64,000 nt of DNA, taken from assembly GCF_900205755.1 (NCBI RefSeq), contig NZ_OANS01000003.1, positions 1 through 64,000 on the forward strand. The letters are read 5' to 3'. Source of the DNA: Polynucleobacter meluiroseus (GTDB lineage Bacteria; Pseudomonadota; Gammaproteobacteria; Burkholderiales; Burkholderiaceae). The stretch's first letter is position 1, and every line of letters starts with the position of its first letter. Under the pieces are notes generated by a model. The model saw only the letters and a program-made list of their open reading frames with translations. It was not told the DNA's origin and did no database searches. Position numbers and translations under genes: made by a program. Below are positions 7,026 to 15,133 of the stretch, piece by piece.

Positions 7026-7138
7026 GTCGTTTTATACGACACGCCAAGCACCGACCCCAAATGAGCGTTGCTTAAATCGACGCTTGACCAACGTAGGGAT
7101 GACAAATCCCCTGTTCATTAAGCGTCTTTTTAAAGGAC
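7026..7138. repeat. Cargo-unit right-end module, copy 3
   Basis: GTCGTTTTATACGAC (7026-7040), AGCACCGACCCCAAATGAG, GCGTTGCTTAAATCGACGC and GTCTTTTTAAAGGAC (7124-7138). Several positions have decayed from perfect palindromes, so it may be older than copy 4. It precedes the tRNA-Phe 3' half at 7297. The gene-free gap 6932-7621 consists of this module, the tRNA half and the next left end. Confidence 0.75.
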
Positions 7139-7266
7139 ACGCCATAAACCAGATACCCCAGTCTAGACTCAGAGTGGCTGAATCCTGATTGACGGATTAA
7201 ATCTATAGGATTTGACTAAACACGCTAGGCGCTAGGTCTAAGCACCATTGAGTACTTCTAATAAAA

Positions 7267-7288
7267 ATAACCCAACAAGTGGGCTATT
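7267..7288 (-). terminator. Decayed tRNA-Phe terminator copy
   Basis: A copy of the tRNA-linked hairpin with a stem mismatch (AATAACCC against GGGCTATT). It lies 8 bp from the tRNA-Phe 3' half at 7297. Confidence 0.55.
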
Positions 7289-7296
7289 GAGATGCT

Positions 7297-7341
7297 TGGT
7301 GGCCCGGGGCGGAATCGAACCACCGACACAAGGATTTTCAA
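7297..7341 (-). repeat. tRNA-Phe 3' half (attachment-site remnant)
   Basis: A second exact 3' half from CCA to the anticodon loop, followed by the same foreign sequence as at 351. It marks the border between cargo region C1 and the CHAT cargo unit. Confidence 0.85.
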
Positions 7342-7570
7342 ATATCCTCCGATAGACCGCTTTCGCTTCTACTTCAAGGGCTTGAGTCACCAGGTTTAAC
7401 TTGTCAAAAAATTGTGCGTCCTTGTGTCGGTCAAATTTGCGAATTAAATCAGAATCTTGCGAGGGGCATTTTTTCTGTGTGTATAGGTTGTGTTGCCATC
7501 CCTGCGCCAGTCACCCACCATAGTGTCTTTGGGTGTCGTTTTAAACGACATCTCTGGAAGCGTCTATTTA
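7341..7570. repeat. Cargo-unit left end, copy 2
   Basis: About 210 bp are strongly similar to the left end at 351-557. They include the inverted tRNA piece TCCTTGTGTCGGT (7419-7431), the palindrome GTCGTTTTAAACGAC (7535-7549), and then GCGTCTATTTAATTGACGC. The 26-bp AT palindrome and the GTCCT palindrome of copy 1 are missing here. Confidence 0.75.
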
Positions 7571-7621
7571 ATTGACGCTTAGAGCCAGTTACTGCTCCAG
7601 GCTTTAGCTTTGCCTACCAAC

Positions 7622-8368
7622 CTAATAGCTCAATATAAATTGGGCTGCAGCATCTATAAATTCAGGTTCAGTCTTATTAAAGCCATGATATGCAAATGCT
7701 TCACATTCATTGCTCTCACTGATGCCGCCGTCTATTAGTACCAGCTTAGAGGGGAGATTTTTAGGTCTGCCACCAATAATTCTTTTTGAATTTTCTGGAA
7801 GGCTTCCAAGACAAGAATCTTGAAAGTGATGTATCGCTTCTATTGGGATTGTTATATCATCATCTATCGATGCAGATCGAATAGTTCCCGCAATAATGGC
7901 GCCTTCAATCTTTTTCTGATTTCCAAGATTCCCATTCAGGAAATTTGATACTGTAGAAGTTCCCATGCTGTGTCCAAAAATCCAAATTGGAAGATTCAAT
8001 TTAGAGCGATAGAAGTCAATGACTTCGTTTACTCGCTGTAAATGTTCTTCCCTACCGCGCATATCACCCCTTCTTAGATCACCCAAATCGTAGGGTGTAT
8101 CAACCAATACTGCATCAATGCCATATTGAGCCCATAAATCTTTTGAGCGCACAAAGGTGTGTCCATTTCTCGTAGATCCGTCGCCTTGAAGTCTTAGCAT
8201 GCCGCCCCCACCGGGATATAACAAAACCAATGCTTTTGGATTTGGAGTGGCTAACAGAAACGTCCTTGTCGGCTCACTATCTACATGAGCAATATCAAAA
8301 ACTTGTGCGGGAGAGGAAAAGCTGGTTACTAAAAATCCTATTAGGACTAAAAGATTCTTAGCTTTCAA
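7622..8368 (-). CDS. Secreted alpha/beta hydrolase-like protein
   Basis: About 248 residues from a TTG at 8368, which begins with a signal-peptide-like KAKNLLVLIGFLVTSFSSPAQ. A TTG at 8377, or an ATG at 8458 that would overlap the upstream gene by 77 nt, are alternatives. Features are an oxyanion-region VLLYPGGGG, the nucleophile elbow GHSMG, and a possible catalytic Asp or His near VLIDGG and FAYHGFNK. It is the last gene of the CHAT operon. The substrate is unknown; a periplasmic esterase or protease-like role is possible. Confidence 0.75.
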   Translation of the reverse strand: MKAKNLLVLIGFLVTSFSSPAQVFDIAHVDSEPTRTFLLATPNPKALVLLYPGGGGMLRLQGDGSTRNGHTFVRSKDLWAQYGIDAVLVDTPYDLGDLRRGDMRGREEHLQRVNEVIDFYRSKLNLPIWIFGHSMGTSTVSNFLNGNLGNQKKIEGAIIAGTIRSASIDDDITIPIEAIHHFQDSCLGSLPENSKRIIGGRPKNLPSKLVLIDGGISESNECEAFAYHGFNKTEPEFIDAAAQFILSY

Positions 8369-8381
8369 AGAAGACAACCCA

Positions 8382-9173
8382 TCAAGACCCAATAATGCCC
8401 TTAAGGCCTGTATAGATTGAAAGAGCGGTTGTGCCCAAAGCCACAATTGTTCCACCATACTCTTGCAAGGTTTTCATCACTGCATGAATACCGCTGGGGC
8501 TAAGATGACCTTCAGCTAAACCAGTTGCCATTGCCTTCATAAATGGGTTGATTGTTGCAGCCCTACGATGTCTTTGTTTGCTCGCGTAGGCAACGCCACC
8601 AAGCAGCATTCCCGTTAAAAAACTAAATGCAATACTTGCAGAATACTCAATTACCTCTTTCCACTCAAAAAGACTTTGTGGAAAAACTGGCGAATGATCT
8701 ACTTGGCTTGTAATCCAACTCATTCCAATCACCGATGAGATGGCCAAAAGAGCCACTCCAATAAACCATGGCAATAACTTATGTTGATGCCCTTTAAATA
8801 GCAAATAAGCAAAAGGCAAAGGAAGAATCATAGAGATGATTCTGAGATAAATCATTTTGGTGTCATAAACTACGGCAATCAACCAATGCGCAAACAATAG
8901 CAAAAGTAGTGGCACAAGCAAATAGAGAGTTATATCTATAACCCAGTTCGAAAAAGTCTTTGGCGAAATGAGCTTTTGCTCATGCTCATCAAGCATAACC
9001 TCAAGTTCTGCAATCCGTTTTTCGTATGCCTCTTGATTTGGAATCTCGCTCAGCTGCTTTTCTAATTCTGCAACCTTAGCCATCATTGGCTTAAATAGAT
9101 ACAAGTCGCGAGTACACGTCTTACAGACAACTGCCTCTTCTGCAACCTCAGATAAGCAATAAGGACAATTCAT
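8382..9173 (-). CDS. Zinc-ribbon membrane protein
   Basis: 263 residues. The N-terminus is a zinc ribbon (MNCPYCLSEVAEEAVVCKTC, two CxxC pairs), followed by a short coiled coil (about 30-65, VAELEKQLSEI). Four or more membrane helices lie at about 83-185. The C-terminal segment (ATGLAEGHLSPSGIHAVMKT) is amphipathic. The start overlaps the upstream gene by one base, so the two are probably translated together. Function unknown; the ribbon should face the cytoplasm and could receive a signal from its partners. Confidence 0.75.
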   Translation of the reverse strand: MNCPYCLSEVAEEAVVCKTCTRDLYLFKPMMAKVAELEKQLSEIPNQEAYEKRIAELEVMLDEHEQKLISPKTFSNWVIDITLYLLVPLLLLLFAHWLIAVVYDTKMIYLRIISMILPLPFAYLLFKGHQHKLLPWFIGVALLAISSVIGMSWITSQVDHSPVFPQSLFEWKEVIEYSASIAFSFLTGMLLGGVAYASKQRHRRAATINPFMKAMATGLAEGHLSPSGIHAVMKTLQEYGGTIVALGTTALSIYTGLKGIIGS

Positions 9174-9610
9174 TACTTATTAACTACCAAGGTTAAAACG
9201 GAGTTCGTTTCACGCCCATCTGTATCTTTAACCGATATGCGGATTGTATGCGTTCCAGGCGGAACATCTGCCTTTGCAAGATCAATCCCATTGGTCGAGA
9301 TTACACTCTTCAGTCTTGGGGTCAAATCCACAAATGGCGACTTCATATAAATTACTTTTACAGATGCAGGATCAATTTTGGCGTCGCCTCTAGCCTCAAA
9401 TGCAACCTTGAAATCAAATGGAGACATCACGGGGGTATCAGCTTCAGGAGAATTTAATTTCACCGCCGGGCCGCGTGAAATACCACGCGTTGCCAATGTT
9501 CCTGATGCTGCTGGCAAAGCAGCTTCTTTCGCGCTGATTAAGGGCGCCGCAAAGATGATGGCTGAGGATAAAAATAAAACAGTAGAAATAGCAAATTTAA
9601 TCAAGCTCAT
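9173..9610 (-). CDS. Small secreted protein, probable beta-sandwich domain
   Basis: 145 residues with a signal peptide (MSLIKFAISTVLFLSSAIIFA). The mature part ends in a pattern seen in Ig-like or invasin-like domains: PFDFKVAFEARGDAKIDPAS, then DVPPGTHTIRISVKDTDGRE. No enzyme motif. It sits between the CHAT-TPR gene (27 bp upstream) and the zinc-ribbon gene (overlap by one base), so it is a genuine operon member and may be a partner of the CHAT protein in the periplasm. Confidence 0.7.
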   Translation of the reverse strand: MSLIKFAISTVLFLSSAIIFAAPLISAKEAALPAASGTLATRGISRGPAVKLNSPEADTPVMSPFDFKVAFEARGDAKIDPASVKVIYMKSPFVDLTPRLKSVISTNGIDLAKADVPPGTHTIRISVKDTDGRETNSVLTLVVNK

Positions 9611-9636
9611 GTTTACTCCGACTTATAAGATATTCG

Positions 9637-12600
9637 TTAATCGCCTACGACCACAAAAGGTGCCCAAAATAAAGGGTGGGCATAGGCATACTTCATATTA
9701 CCGCCTTCTTTCATGCCACCATTATCTATCTGATCAAGCATGGCTTGTCTGAGTAATTCTGCTTTACTTGTATTGCCTGCCTTTTGCTGATTTCTAAATA
9801 GGCCGGTCATCATAGTTCTTGATGCTACGGAATCAACTGGCCAATTTGAAACTAACAGGGCTTTTGCACCAGCAAAGAAAAAAGCTCTACCCAAGCCTGA
9901 AACTGCCTCAGAACCTGCCCCTTCTCCCGAAGCAGTGTTACAAGCTGATAGAACTACCCAATCAGCATCTAGTTTCAATGTCATTACTTTATCCATCGTA
10001 AGCAAGCCATCATCTTTGTCTCCCGTCACTTCTGGGGAGGATAGGGCTAGAGCTGGTTGCGTTAACCCATTAAGCTCTCCAGGCACCAAACCATGAGTAG
10101 CAAACATAACAACTTTTCGATTAGATAAATCGGTAGACATTACCTGCTTAACTGAAGCCTGTTGATGCAAATATATGTCGCCATCTCCCGCGCCAATTGC
10201 TTTGCCAACCTCCTCCAATTCAGTGCTGGTATCAGGTAGCCTTGGTAACAAAGCAAGTTCTGCCGAACTAACCCCAGAAGTTTTAGGGGCACTTCGTAAA
10301 TTAAGCGGCTTACCTCGAGTAGCAAGTTGTGTAGCTTTAGCCTGCCTATCAGCTTGCTTTTCTTGATCTGCGCTAAAGTAAGGATCACCAAAACCAATAA
10401 AGTTTTTACGATTAACGTTACCTGGGGGTAATGAGCGCAACGCTGTCAGAGCAGTAACCGATGGCACTTGTGCTACTGCAATCTCGCGGGTTAACCAAGG
10501 CACGCTCTTATAGCCAATAAAGGGAGTAGCACCACCTTTAGCAGGTTGAGTGGTTGGCTTGATGACCAACAAAGATAAGGGTAGCTGGCCAAGCTCGGCG
10601 TGAGGCACTGTCAACATTACTTTCTTACCCATAAAAGCTGTTTGGACTGGACTCAAGACTTGTTGGTAAAGTTGGTTTGCAAGTGCAACGTCAAAGGCTG
10701 GAATCTCATCAATGGTAGCCACGCCAGGATCAAGAGCTTTACGGAGTTGAGCAACCTCTTTAGCAATTTGAGGGCGGCCAACTGAGAGTTGCGCAAACTG
10801 AACTGGCTTATCTTTAGTAATGGCCCAGACGTAACCAACGTTATCGCTAAAGTACCAAGATACCAAAACCTCGTCGGGCTTAAGTGCTTTTTGAGTCCGC
10901 TCTACTGAGGCAGGCTTAGGATCAATCAGCTCAGCATAATCAGGAAATTTGCGCTCAATCTCTCTTTTTAGTTCCTCGCGCTGAGTTTTAAAAGTAGTAA
11001 TGTCATCACGTAACTTATTTTGAACTGCAGGTAATTGTTGTCCTGGAGGCGCAGACAAGAGGCCTGTTAACAACTCTGAAAGAGTATTGATACGCTTCTG
11101 TAAATCTTGCTCACGACGCGCAAGGGATGACAATTGCGGATCAGAGATGTTGGCACGAGCAGCGCTAGAGGTTAATGCACGCTGGACTCCACTTCCTCTG
11201 GCAAGATCGGCAATCTGAAATGCTTCTGAAGCAGCAGCACCTGAGGTGTCAGATTTAGCCTGTTGTGCCAAAGAGGCGAGATACTCTTCCAAAATAAAAG
11301 TCATTCGCTGAGTTTGACGAATACTTTCGGTTGCATTCTCAGTATCGTTACGAGCCTGATTAACAAGAATAGGGACTGACTGCTTAAATCCGGAAAGAGC
11401 CTGCACACCCTGCCCTGAAGCCTGCAAAGCAGCCGCGTTAAATGCTGTCAACATTGCCAACCTTGGGGACGTTTTTTCCATCCTGGACCCATCTTTTTCA
11501 AGCATCAAAGAGGTCATAGTCACCGCTTGAGAGGCCTTTCCAGATTTAACTAAAGCCAGCACCCAATCTAAATCTTGAGAAGGAAAACGAGCCGCTATTT
11601 CTGGGTCGCTCTTTACACCTTCGACCATTTCAGAAAATACTTTTTCGGCCTGCACATATTTTCCATCAGCAACTAATGCAGAGGCGAGAGTCTTGCGAGC
11701 ATATGCAATAACAGTTGACCCTGGATAATTTGTTGATTGCTGAGCCACTTTTAATGCAGCAGTACCCAATAAAACAGCCTCTGCATTACGGCCCTGCTCT
11801 GCGATCACCCTTGTCAAAGTAAGGAGCATTTGTGAGGTTCTGCCTGAATTTGGACCAAACTGTGTAATCGACAGTAGCGTAGCTTCCCGAGCCCAATACT
11901 CAGCATCCACTAATCGTCTTTGCCCTAAAAATGCTTTAGACATATCGTTCATAAGATATGCACGCTGCATGTAATAACCACTTACATTTGTGGTGGTGTC
12001 TTGTAAGACCCGCTTTTCATTATCTAAAACATCTCTTCCTTTATCTTTAATGGCCTCTAATACTTGTTGATTGAGATATAGAGCCCTTCTAAATGATCTC
12101 TCAGCCTCTACAAATTTTCCCTCTGAAATAAAGTATCTACCTCGAGCCATCTCTAACCCAATTTCCCAAGCTGTTCTGTATAGAAAATTTGTATTTCTAG
12201 CTACGCCGACCAGAGCACTGTAATCTGTTTCTAAGGTATTTAAGCCTGACTTTGCACACTCAAAATCACCCAGGGCTAGACAATATGAAACAATTTGCCT
12301 ATCAAAGTGCAATGTCCAACCTCTTAGGCTCTGAGGGATGATTGGCTTAGCATCCTCAGCAATTTTTTTTGCCTGCAACAAGCTTCCTTGAATAGATTCA
12401 TACTGCATATAATGAGATAGCTCATCAATTCTCAAATCAATTTGAGGACTTGGATATTCAAGTACTGCTTTTTTAATTGCCTCTAAAGCGCCTTTACTGT
12501 TTTCCAAAACCTCTTCAGCCTTAGCTTTTCGATAGTAGTAATGATTGAGCACTTCAGGGTCATTGGCACTGGGGGCTGGCAATGCAAGAATTTTTGTTGC

Positions 12601-12795
12601 CTTCTCAATTAGAGTCTTATCTGGTCGCGCCTGATTAAGGACGAATAAAATGTCTTTTACGTCCCTAGGAGGCGCTTTTATGATCTCAATATCCACATCT
12701 TCTTTGCTTTGAGCTGCAAAAGCTGATTGCATAAAAATATTGCAACCAAACAAAATTGTGCAAACAAAGAAATTAATAATGAATTTTCTAGACAT
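9637..12795 (-). CDS. CHAT-domain TPR protein (caspase-like), exported
   Basis: 1052 residues from ATG 12795, with AGAGAGGG 4 nt upstream. A signal peptide (MSRKFIINFFVCTILFGC) is followed by TPR-like helical repeats (about 60-560), a coiled coil (about 600-660), and a C-terminal CHAT domain (about 690-1050). The catalytic pair is visible: His in VVMFATHGLVPG and Cys in VVLSACNTASGEG. CHAT domains are clan CD peptidases related to caspases and separases. This one is exported, unlike cytoplasmic CRISPR- or gasdermin-linked members. It leads a four-gene operon. A protease role is inferred from the domain. Confidence 0.85.
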   Translation of the reverse strand: MSRKFIINFFVCTILFGCNIFMQSAFAAQSKEDVDIEIIKAPPRDVKDILFVLNQARPDKTLIEKATKILALPAPSANDPEVLNHYYYRKAKAEEVLENSKGALEAIKKAVLEYPSPQIDLRIDELSHYMQYESIQGSLLQAKKIAEDAKPIIPQSLRGWTLHFDRQIVSYCLALGDFECAKSGLNTLETDYSALVGVARNTNFLYRTAWEIGLEMARGRYFISEGKFVEAERSFRRALYLNQQVLEAIKDKGRDVLDNEKRVLQDTTTNVSGYYMQRAYLMNDMSKAFLGQRRLVDAEYWAREATLLSITQFGPNSGRTSQMLLTLTRVIAEQGRNAEAVLLGTAALKVAQQSTNYPGSTVIAYARKTLASALVADGKYVQAEKVFSEMVEGVKSDPEIAARFPSQDLDWVLALVKSGKASQAVTMTSLMLEKDGSRMEKTSPRLAMLTAFNAAALQASGQGVQALSGFKQSVPILVNQARNDTENATESIRQTQRMTFILEEYLASLAQQAKSDTSGAAASEAFQIADLARGSGVQRALTSSAARANISDPQLSSLARREQDLQKRINTLSELLTGLLSAPPGQQLPAVQNKLRDDITTFKTQREELKREIERKFPDYAELIDPKPASVERTQKALKPDEVLVSWYFSDNVGYVWAITKDKPVQFAQLSVGRPQIAKEVAQLRKALDPGVATIDEIPAFDVALANQLYQQVLSPVQTAFMGKKVMLTVPHAELGQLPLSLLVIKPTTQPAKGGATPFIGYKSVPWLTREIAVAQVPSVTALTALRSLPPGNVNRKNFIGFGDPYFSADQEKQADRQAKATQLATRGKPLNLRSAPKTSGVSSAELALLPRLPDTSTELEEVGKAIGAGDGDIYLHQQASVKQVMSTDLSNRKVVMFATHGLVPGELNGLTQPALALSSPEVTGDKDDGLLTMDKVMTLKLDADWVVLSACNTASGEGAGSEAVSGLGRAFFFAGAKALLVSNWPVDSVASRTMMTGLFRNQQKAGNTSKAELLRQAMLDQIDNGGMKEGGNMKYAYAHPLFWAPFVVVGD

Positions 12796-12896
12796 AAATC
12801 CCTCTCTAATTTTCATAAGTAATATATCAGTTATTAAAGGGGCGGGATGACACTTATTGGTCAAAAGTGCTCTCCTAGGTTTTAAGCATAAATTTT

Positions 12897-12999
12897 GTCG
12901 TTTAAAACGACATTACAAGCACCGACCCTAGATGAGCGTCGCTTAAATCGACGCAGGACCAACACAAGGATGTCGAATTGATTTGTCCTTTAAAAGGAC
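12897..12999. repeat. Cargo-unit right-end module, copy 4
   Basis: The best-preserved copy: GTCGTTTAAAACGAC (12897-12911), AGCACCGACCCTAGATGAG, GCGTCGCTTAAATCGACGC (perfect arms) and GTCCTTTAAAAGGAC (12985-12999). About 100 bp separate it from the intact tRNA-Phe. The gap 12796-13100 contains nothing else apparent. Confidence 0.8.
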
Positions 13000-13100
13000 G
13001 CTTCTACTCAAGGGGAAATCTGAAAGACTTAGGGAAATGGTGCCAGACCGCGGCTAACACTAGAGATTCTATGGACCAACTCTAATGTTTTGAGAATTCT

Positions 13101-13176
13101 TGGTGGCCCGGGGCGGAATCGAACCACCGACACAAGGATTTTCAATCCTCTGCTCTACCGACTGAGCTACCAGGCC
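13101..13176 (-). tRNA. tRNA-Phe (anticodon GAA)
   Basis: A 76-nt gene with encoded CCA. Acceptor GGCCTGG/CCGGGCC (one T-G pair), D arm with GCTCAGTCGGTAGAGC, anticodon stem with loop TTGAAAA, and T arm GGTGG-TTCGATT-CCGCC. This is the only intact copy in the window and the target of every element around it. Its 5' half now comes from element A, and its 3' flank from cargo unit C2. Confidence 0.97.
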
Positions 13177-13177
13177 A
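13139..13177. repeat. Attachment core, copy 1 (inside tRNA-Phe)
   Basis: A 39-bp sequence from the anticodon loop to the tRNA 5' end. It is repeated identically at 22605-22643 and 33793-33831. The three copies delimit elements A and B as direct repeats, the usual signature of tyrosine-recombinase insertion. Confidence 0.9.
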
Positions 13178-13190
13178 TTTAAGACTGTCT

Positions 13191-13196
13191 ATTATA
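13191..13196 (-). promoter_or_regulatory. Element-supplied -10 box for tRNA-Phe
   Basis: TATAAT on the minus strand lies 14 nt before the tRNA 5' end, within DNA brought by element A. The -35 region is weak (TTGGGC at a 19-bp spacing). The ancestral promoter with its own TATAAT is now at 33841-33846, about 20 kb away. Confidence 0.65.
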
Positions 13197-13365
13197 CGTA
13201 AACTGTAAAACCATTGCCCAATTTGCGGACTGTAGACTAATTCTGTCTGTCATTGTGCTTAAAACTGCCTACCTACCATAGCCAAATCTGCCTAAAAGTA
13301 GCTTGCGTACACGTAGCACACCGCACGTTGTTAAAAACGCCGCAAAACGTTTGGTTTACGTAAGT

Positions 13366-13381
13366 GACGTTTCAAAACGAC
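13366..13381. repeat. Junction palindrome A1 (GACGTTTCAAAACGAC)
   Basis: Matches GTCGT-N6-ACGAC except that the left arm has GACGT. It lies 3 bp beyond the stop codon of the gene at 13385. Confidence 0.6.
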
Positions 13382-13384
13382 TCT

Positions 13385-14116
13385 TTATGCGGGGAATTTA
13401 CCCTCTGCTGTAGCAGCAATGATTTGTTTGGCTTGCTTAACGTAACGGCTAACGGACGCAGCTAATATATTGCGCCTCTCAATTTCCGTACGTCCCTCTT
13501 CTCCATATTTGGACTTTTCTGCTGATTTAACTACCCGCAGCTTGTCGCCCAACTGCCACACAGTTAACTTCTGCGCTTTTGGTAACTGGCTATTAGCAAC
13601 ATACGCTTCATACACAGTAAACGTTGTGCGTAAGTTATCTATTGTGTGGTTGCGGTTAATTGGGTATTTGGCTGTGCTTTTAGCCCACTGCTCTGCTGTA
13701 CGTCCTCTTTCTGCTGTGTGATTCTTTTTAACTAAGTCCATAAACTTACTGTAGATATAGCGTTTACTCATACTCATTGGCACAGCTACAACCATTACGC
13801 TATCACCCCACGTATCGTCCCACTCTATTTTGTTAGTTAACTTAGTAAGGCTTTGTGGGAGAGGCTTTTCCGCAAACAACGCAACGGCTTTTTCATTCCA
13901 CCACTGCTTAAAACTCTCACCCCTTACGTCACCAAAGTCTTTGTATAACTCTGCCAACTTGCCCTTACCGCCCAATTCACAACACTTAATGTAGTCCTCA
14001 TTTAAGCGTAAGAAAGCCCACCACCAATAGTACGGACTGCGCTGTTGGTATGTGGGTGACTTTGGCTTGTGCTTAGTACCAAAAGTGGGGTGCTGTGCTG
14101 AAAAATGTACCTTCAT
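13385..14116 (-). CDS. Conserved element protein, WW-motif family (A copy)
   Basis: 243 residues, homologous to 27376-28227 in element B (YYWWWAFLRLNEDYIKC and FGDVRGESFKQWW...LFAEK against FGDLRNVVFDTWW...IFAEK). The shared core is an aromatic segment, FGD[VL]R, WW and [IL]FAEK in residues 27-90; the C-terminal part (RRNILAASVSRYVKQAKQII) is also conserved. I recall similar proteins in tRNA-integrated islands but know no function. It is divergent from the 271-residue gene, as is its B homologue. Confidence 0.8.
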   Translation of the reverse strand: MKVHFSAQHPTFGTKHKPKSPTYQQRSPYYWWWAFLRLNEDYIKCCELGGKGKLAELYKDFGDVRGESFKQWWNEKAVALFAEKPLPQSLTKLTNKIEWDDTWGDSVMVVAVPMSMSKRYIYSKFMDLVKKNHTAERGRTAEQWAKSTAKYPINRNHTIDNLRTTFTVYEAYVANSQLPKAQKLTVWQLGDKLRVVKSAEKSKYGEEGRTEIERRNILAASVSRYVKQAKQIIAATAEGKFPA

Positions 14117-14252
14117 TTATTAACATCCAAATAGTTATTAATTAGTTTGCCATCTACAAAATAGGGCAACTTCTGTATGATATTACATATGGTTAGTAAG
14201 GAATATTTGTTAACACTAACCTACTTTTAAACTACTTAAGAAAGAAACAAAA

Positions 14253-15068
14253 ATGACACAAACTACTGTAACTACTGCTGTAAACACTATTGCTAACAAC
14301 GCTGTTGTAACTGCTAACGCAGAGTCGTTTACAAACGACAACGCTAAAGCAATGTTAACAACTAATTCGCTGTCTTTTATTGAATTGCTTAAAAATGAGC
14401 AAGAGGTATGGGCAGACAATGCGTTTAAGAATAGCAATGACTTGTTATACGCAATTTTAGCTAAATGCTACGCAAAGTATGAAGAAATGTGCTTAGCTAC
14501 TGAAAACGCTAAAACGCTGCGTACACAGTTGGACGACTATATGACACTACATAACGTAGCAGTTAATAAAAAGTCACACACACTACACAAAATTGTTAAA
14601 TGCGTGTTTGGCGCAGACAGACGACGTGTAAGTGCGTACAGCATTGTTTTGCGTACTGCTAACGTTAATAAGATTAAAAGCGCAGCTATTGCGGACTTTA
14701 TTAGAGAAAACGGCGGCGTAGAAGAAATACGCTTAGCTAAAAACGGCAATACGCTGTCCGCAAAGCAAAAAGCTGAAGTAGCTAAAACTACAGTAGCAAG
14801 TGCTGTTTTGGCTGAAGTTAGCAGCGAAGCTCTTGCTAAGCAAGTTGACGCTGCGTGTATTGGACGGCAAGTAGTGTTTGTTGCTACGCAGCAAGCTAAT
14901 GGTAAGTTTGCTATTAACGCTGTAACTAATAGTACTACTGCGGTTAATGCTGCTTTAGCTGCGTACTACAGCGCAAACAAAGACGGCATTAAAAAGCAAG
15001 TGGCGGAGCGTAGCGTAGCAAGCAACGACGCACAGTTAAATGACGCTATTGCTAACGTAGCAGCTTAA
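14253..15068 (+). CDS. Conserved element protein with KCVFGxDRRRVSAYS motif (A copy)
   Basis: 271 residues, homologous to 26305-27267 in element B. The best-conserved stretch is VKCVFGADRRRVSAYSIVLR (about 109-128), followed by FIRENGGVEEIRL; these basic, helical segments suggest nucleic-acid binding. It directly precedes the AAA+ gene in both elements, so the two may work together, for example in element replication. A copy of the palindrome lies inside its 5' coding part (14324-14339), as in the B homologue. Function unknown. Confidence 0.8.
   Translation: MTQTTVTTAVNTIANNAVVTANAESFTNDNAKAMLTTNSLSFIELLKNEQEVWADNAFKNSNDLLYAILAKCYAKYEEMCLATENAKTLRTQLDDYMTLHNVAVNKKSHTLHKIVKCVFGADRRRVSAYSIVLRTANVNKIKSAAIADFIRENGGVEEIRLAKNGNTLSAKQKAEVAKTTVASAVLAEVSSEALAKQVDAACIGRQVVFVATQQANGKFAINAVTNSTTAVNAALAAYYSANKDGIKKQVAERSVASNDAQLNDAIANVAA
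14324..14339. repeat. Junction palindrome A2 (GTCGTTTACAAACGAC), intragenic
   Basis: An exact GTCGT-N6-ACGAC about 70 bp into the 271-residue gene. The homologous gene in B has an N7 site about 90 bp from its start, although the surrounding protein sequence is not conserved. Confidence 0.7.
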
Positions 15069-15133
15069 TTAACAACAACTATTGGGCAACGTGTAATAGC
15101 GTTGCTTTTTTTATTACAAATAAGGAGAAGTGT

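Larger units (their letters stand above)
351..7340. mobile_element. Composite recombinase-free cargo region C1 on the tRNA-Phe 3' side
   Basis: The region lies between two tRNA-Phe 3' halves (306-350 and 7297-7341). It begins with the left-end sequence and contains right-end modules at 3549-3661 and 7026-7138. Between these are shorter units bounded by tRNA-Phe 3' pieces at 3763, 4256 and 5103. Cargo is sulfur transport/copper/Crp genes, a DUF1232 gene, a methyltransferase, a TPR gene and a small secreted protein. No integrase or transposase is present. Mobility is inferred from the borders alone. Confidence 0.6.
7341..13138. mobile_element. Recombinase-free cargo unit C2 carrying the CHAT operon
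   Basis: A 5.8-kb unit with left-end sequence at 7341, right-end module at 12897-12999, and a tRNA-Phe 3' half on both sides (7297-7341; the 3' half of the intact tRNA at 13101-13138). All four genes run leftward as one operon. There is no recombinase inside. The simplest model is insertion into the anticodon loop with the element supplying a new 3' half. This is inferred from the borders. Confidence 0.6.

Noticed and set aside
124..12999. The 15-bp palindromes as intrinsic terminators
   Set aside because: They are AT-centred, short and lack an adjoining T-run; real terminators are separate hairpins nearby. Only B2 in element B doubles as a terminator.
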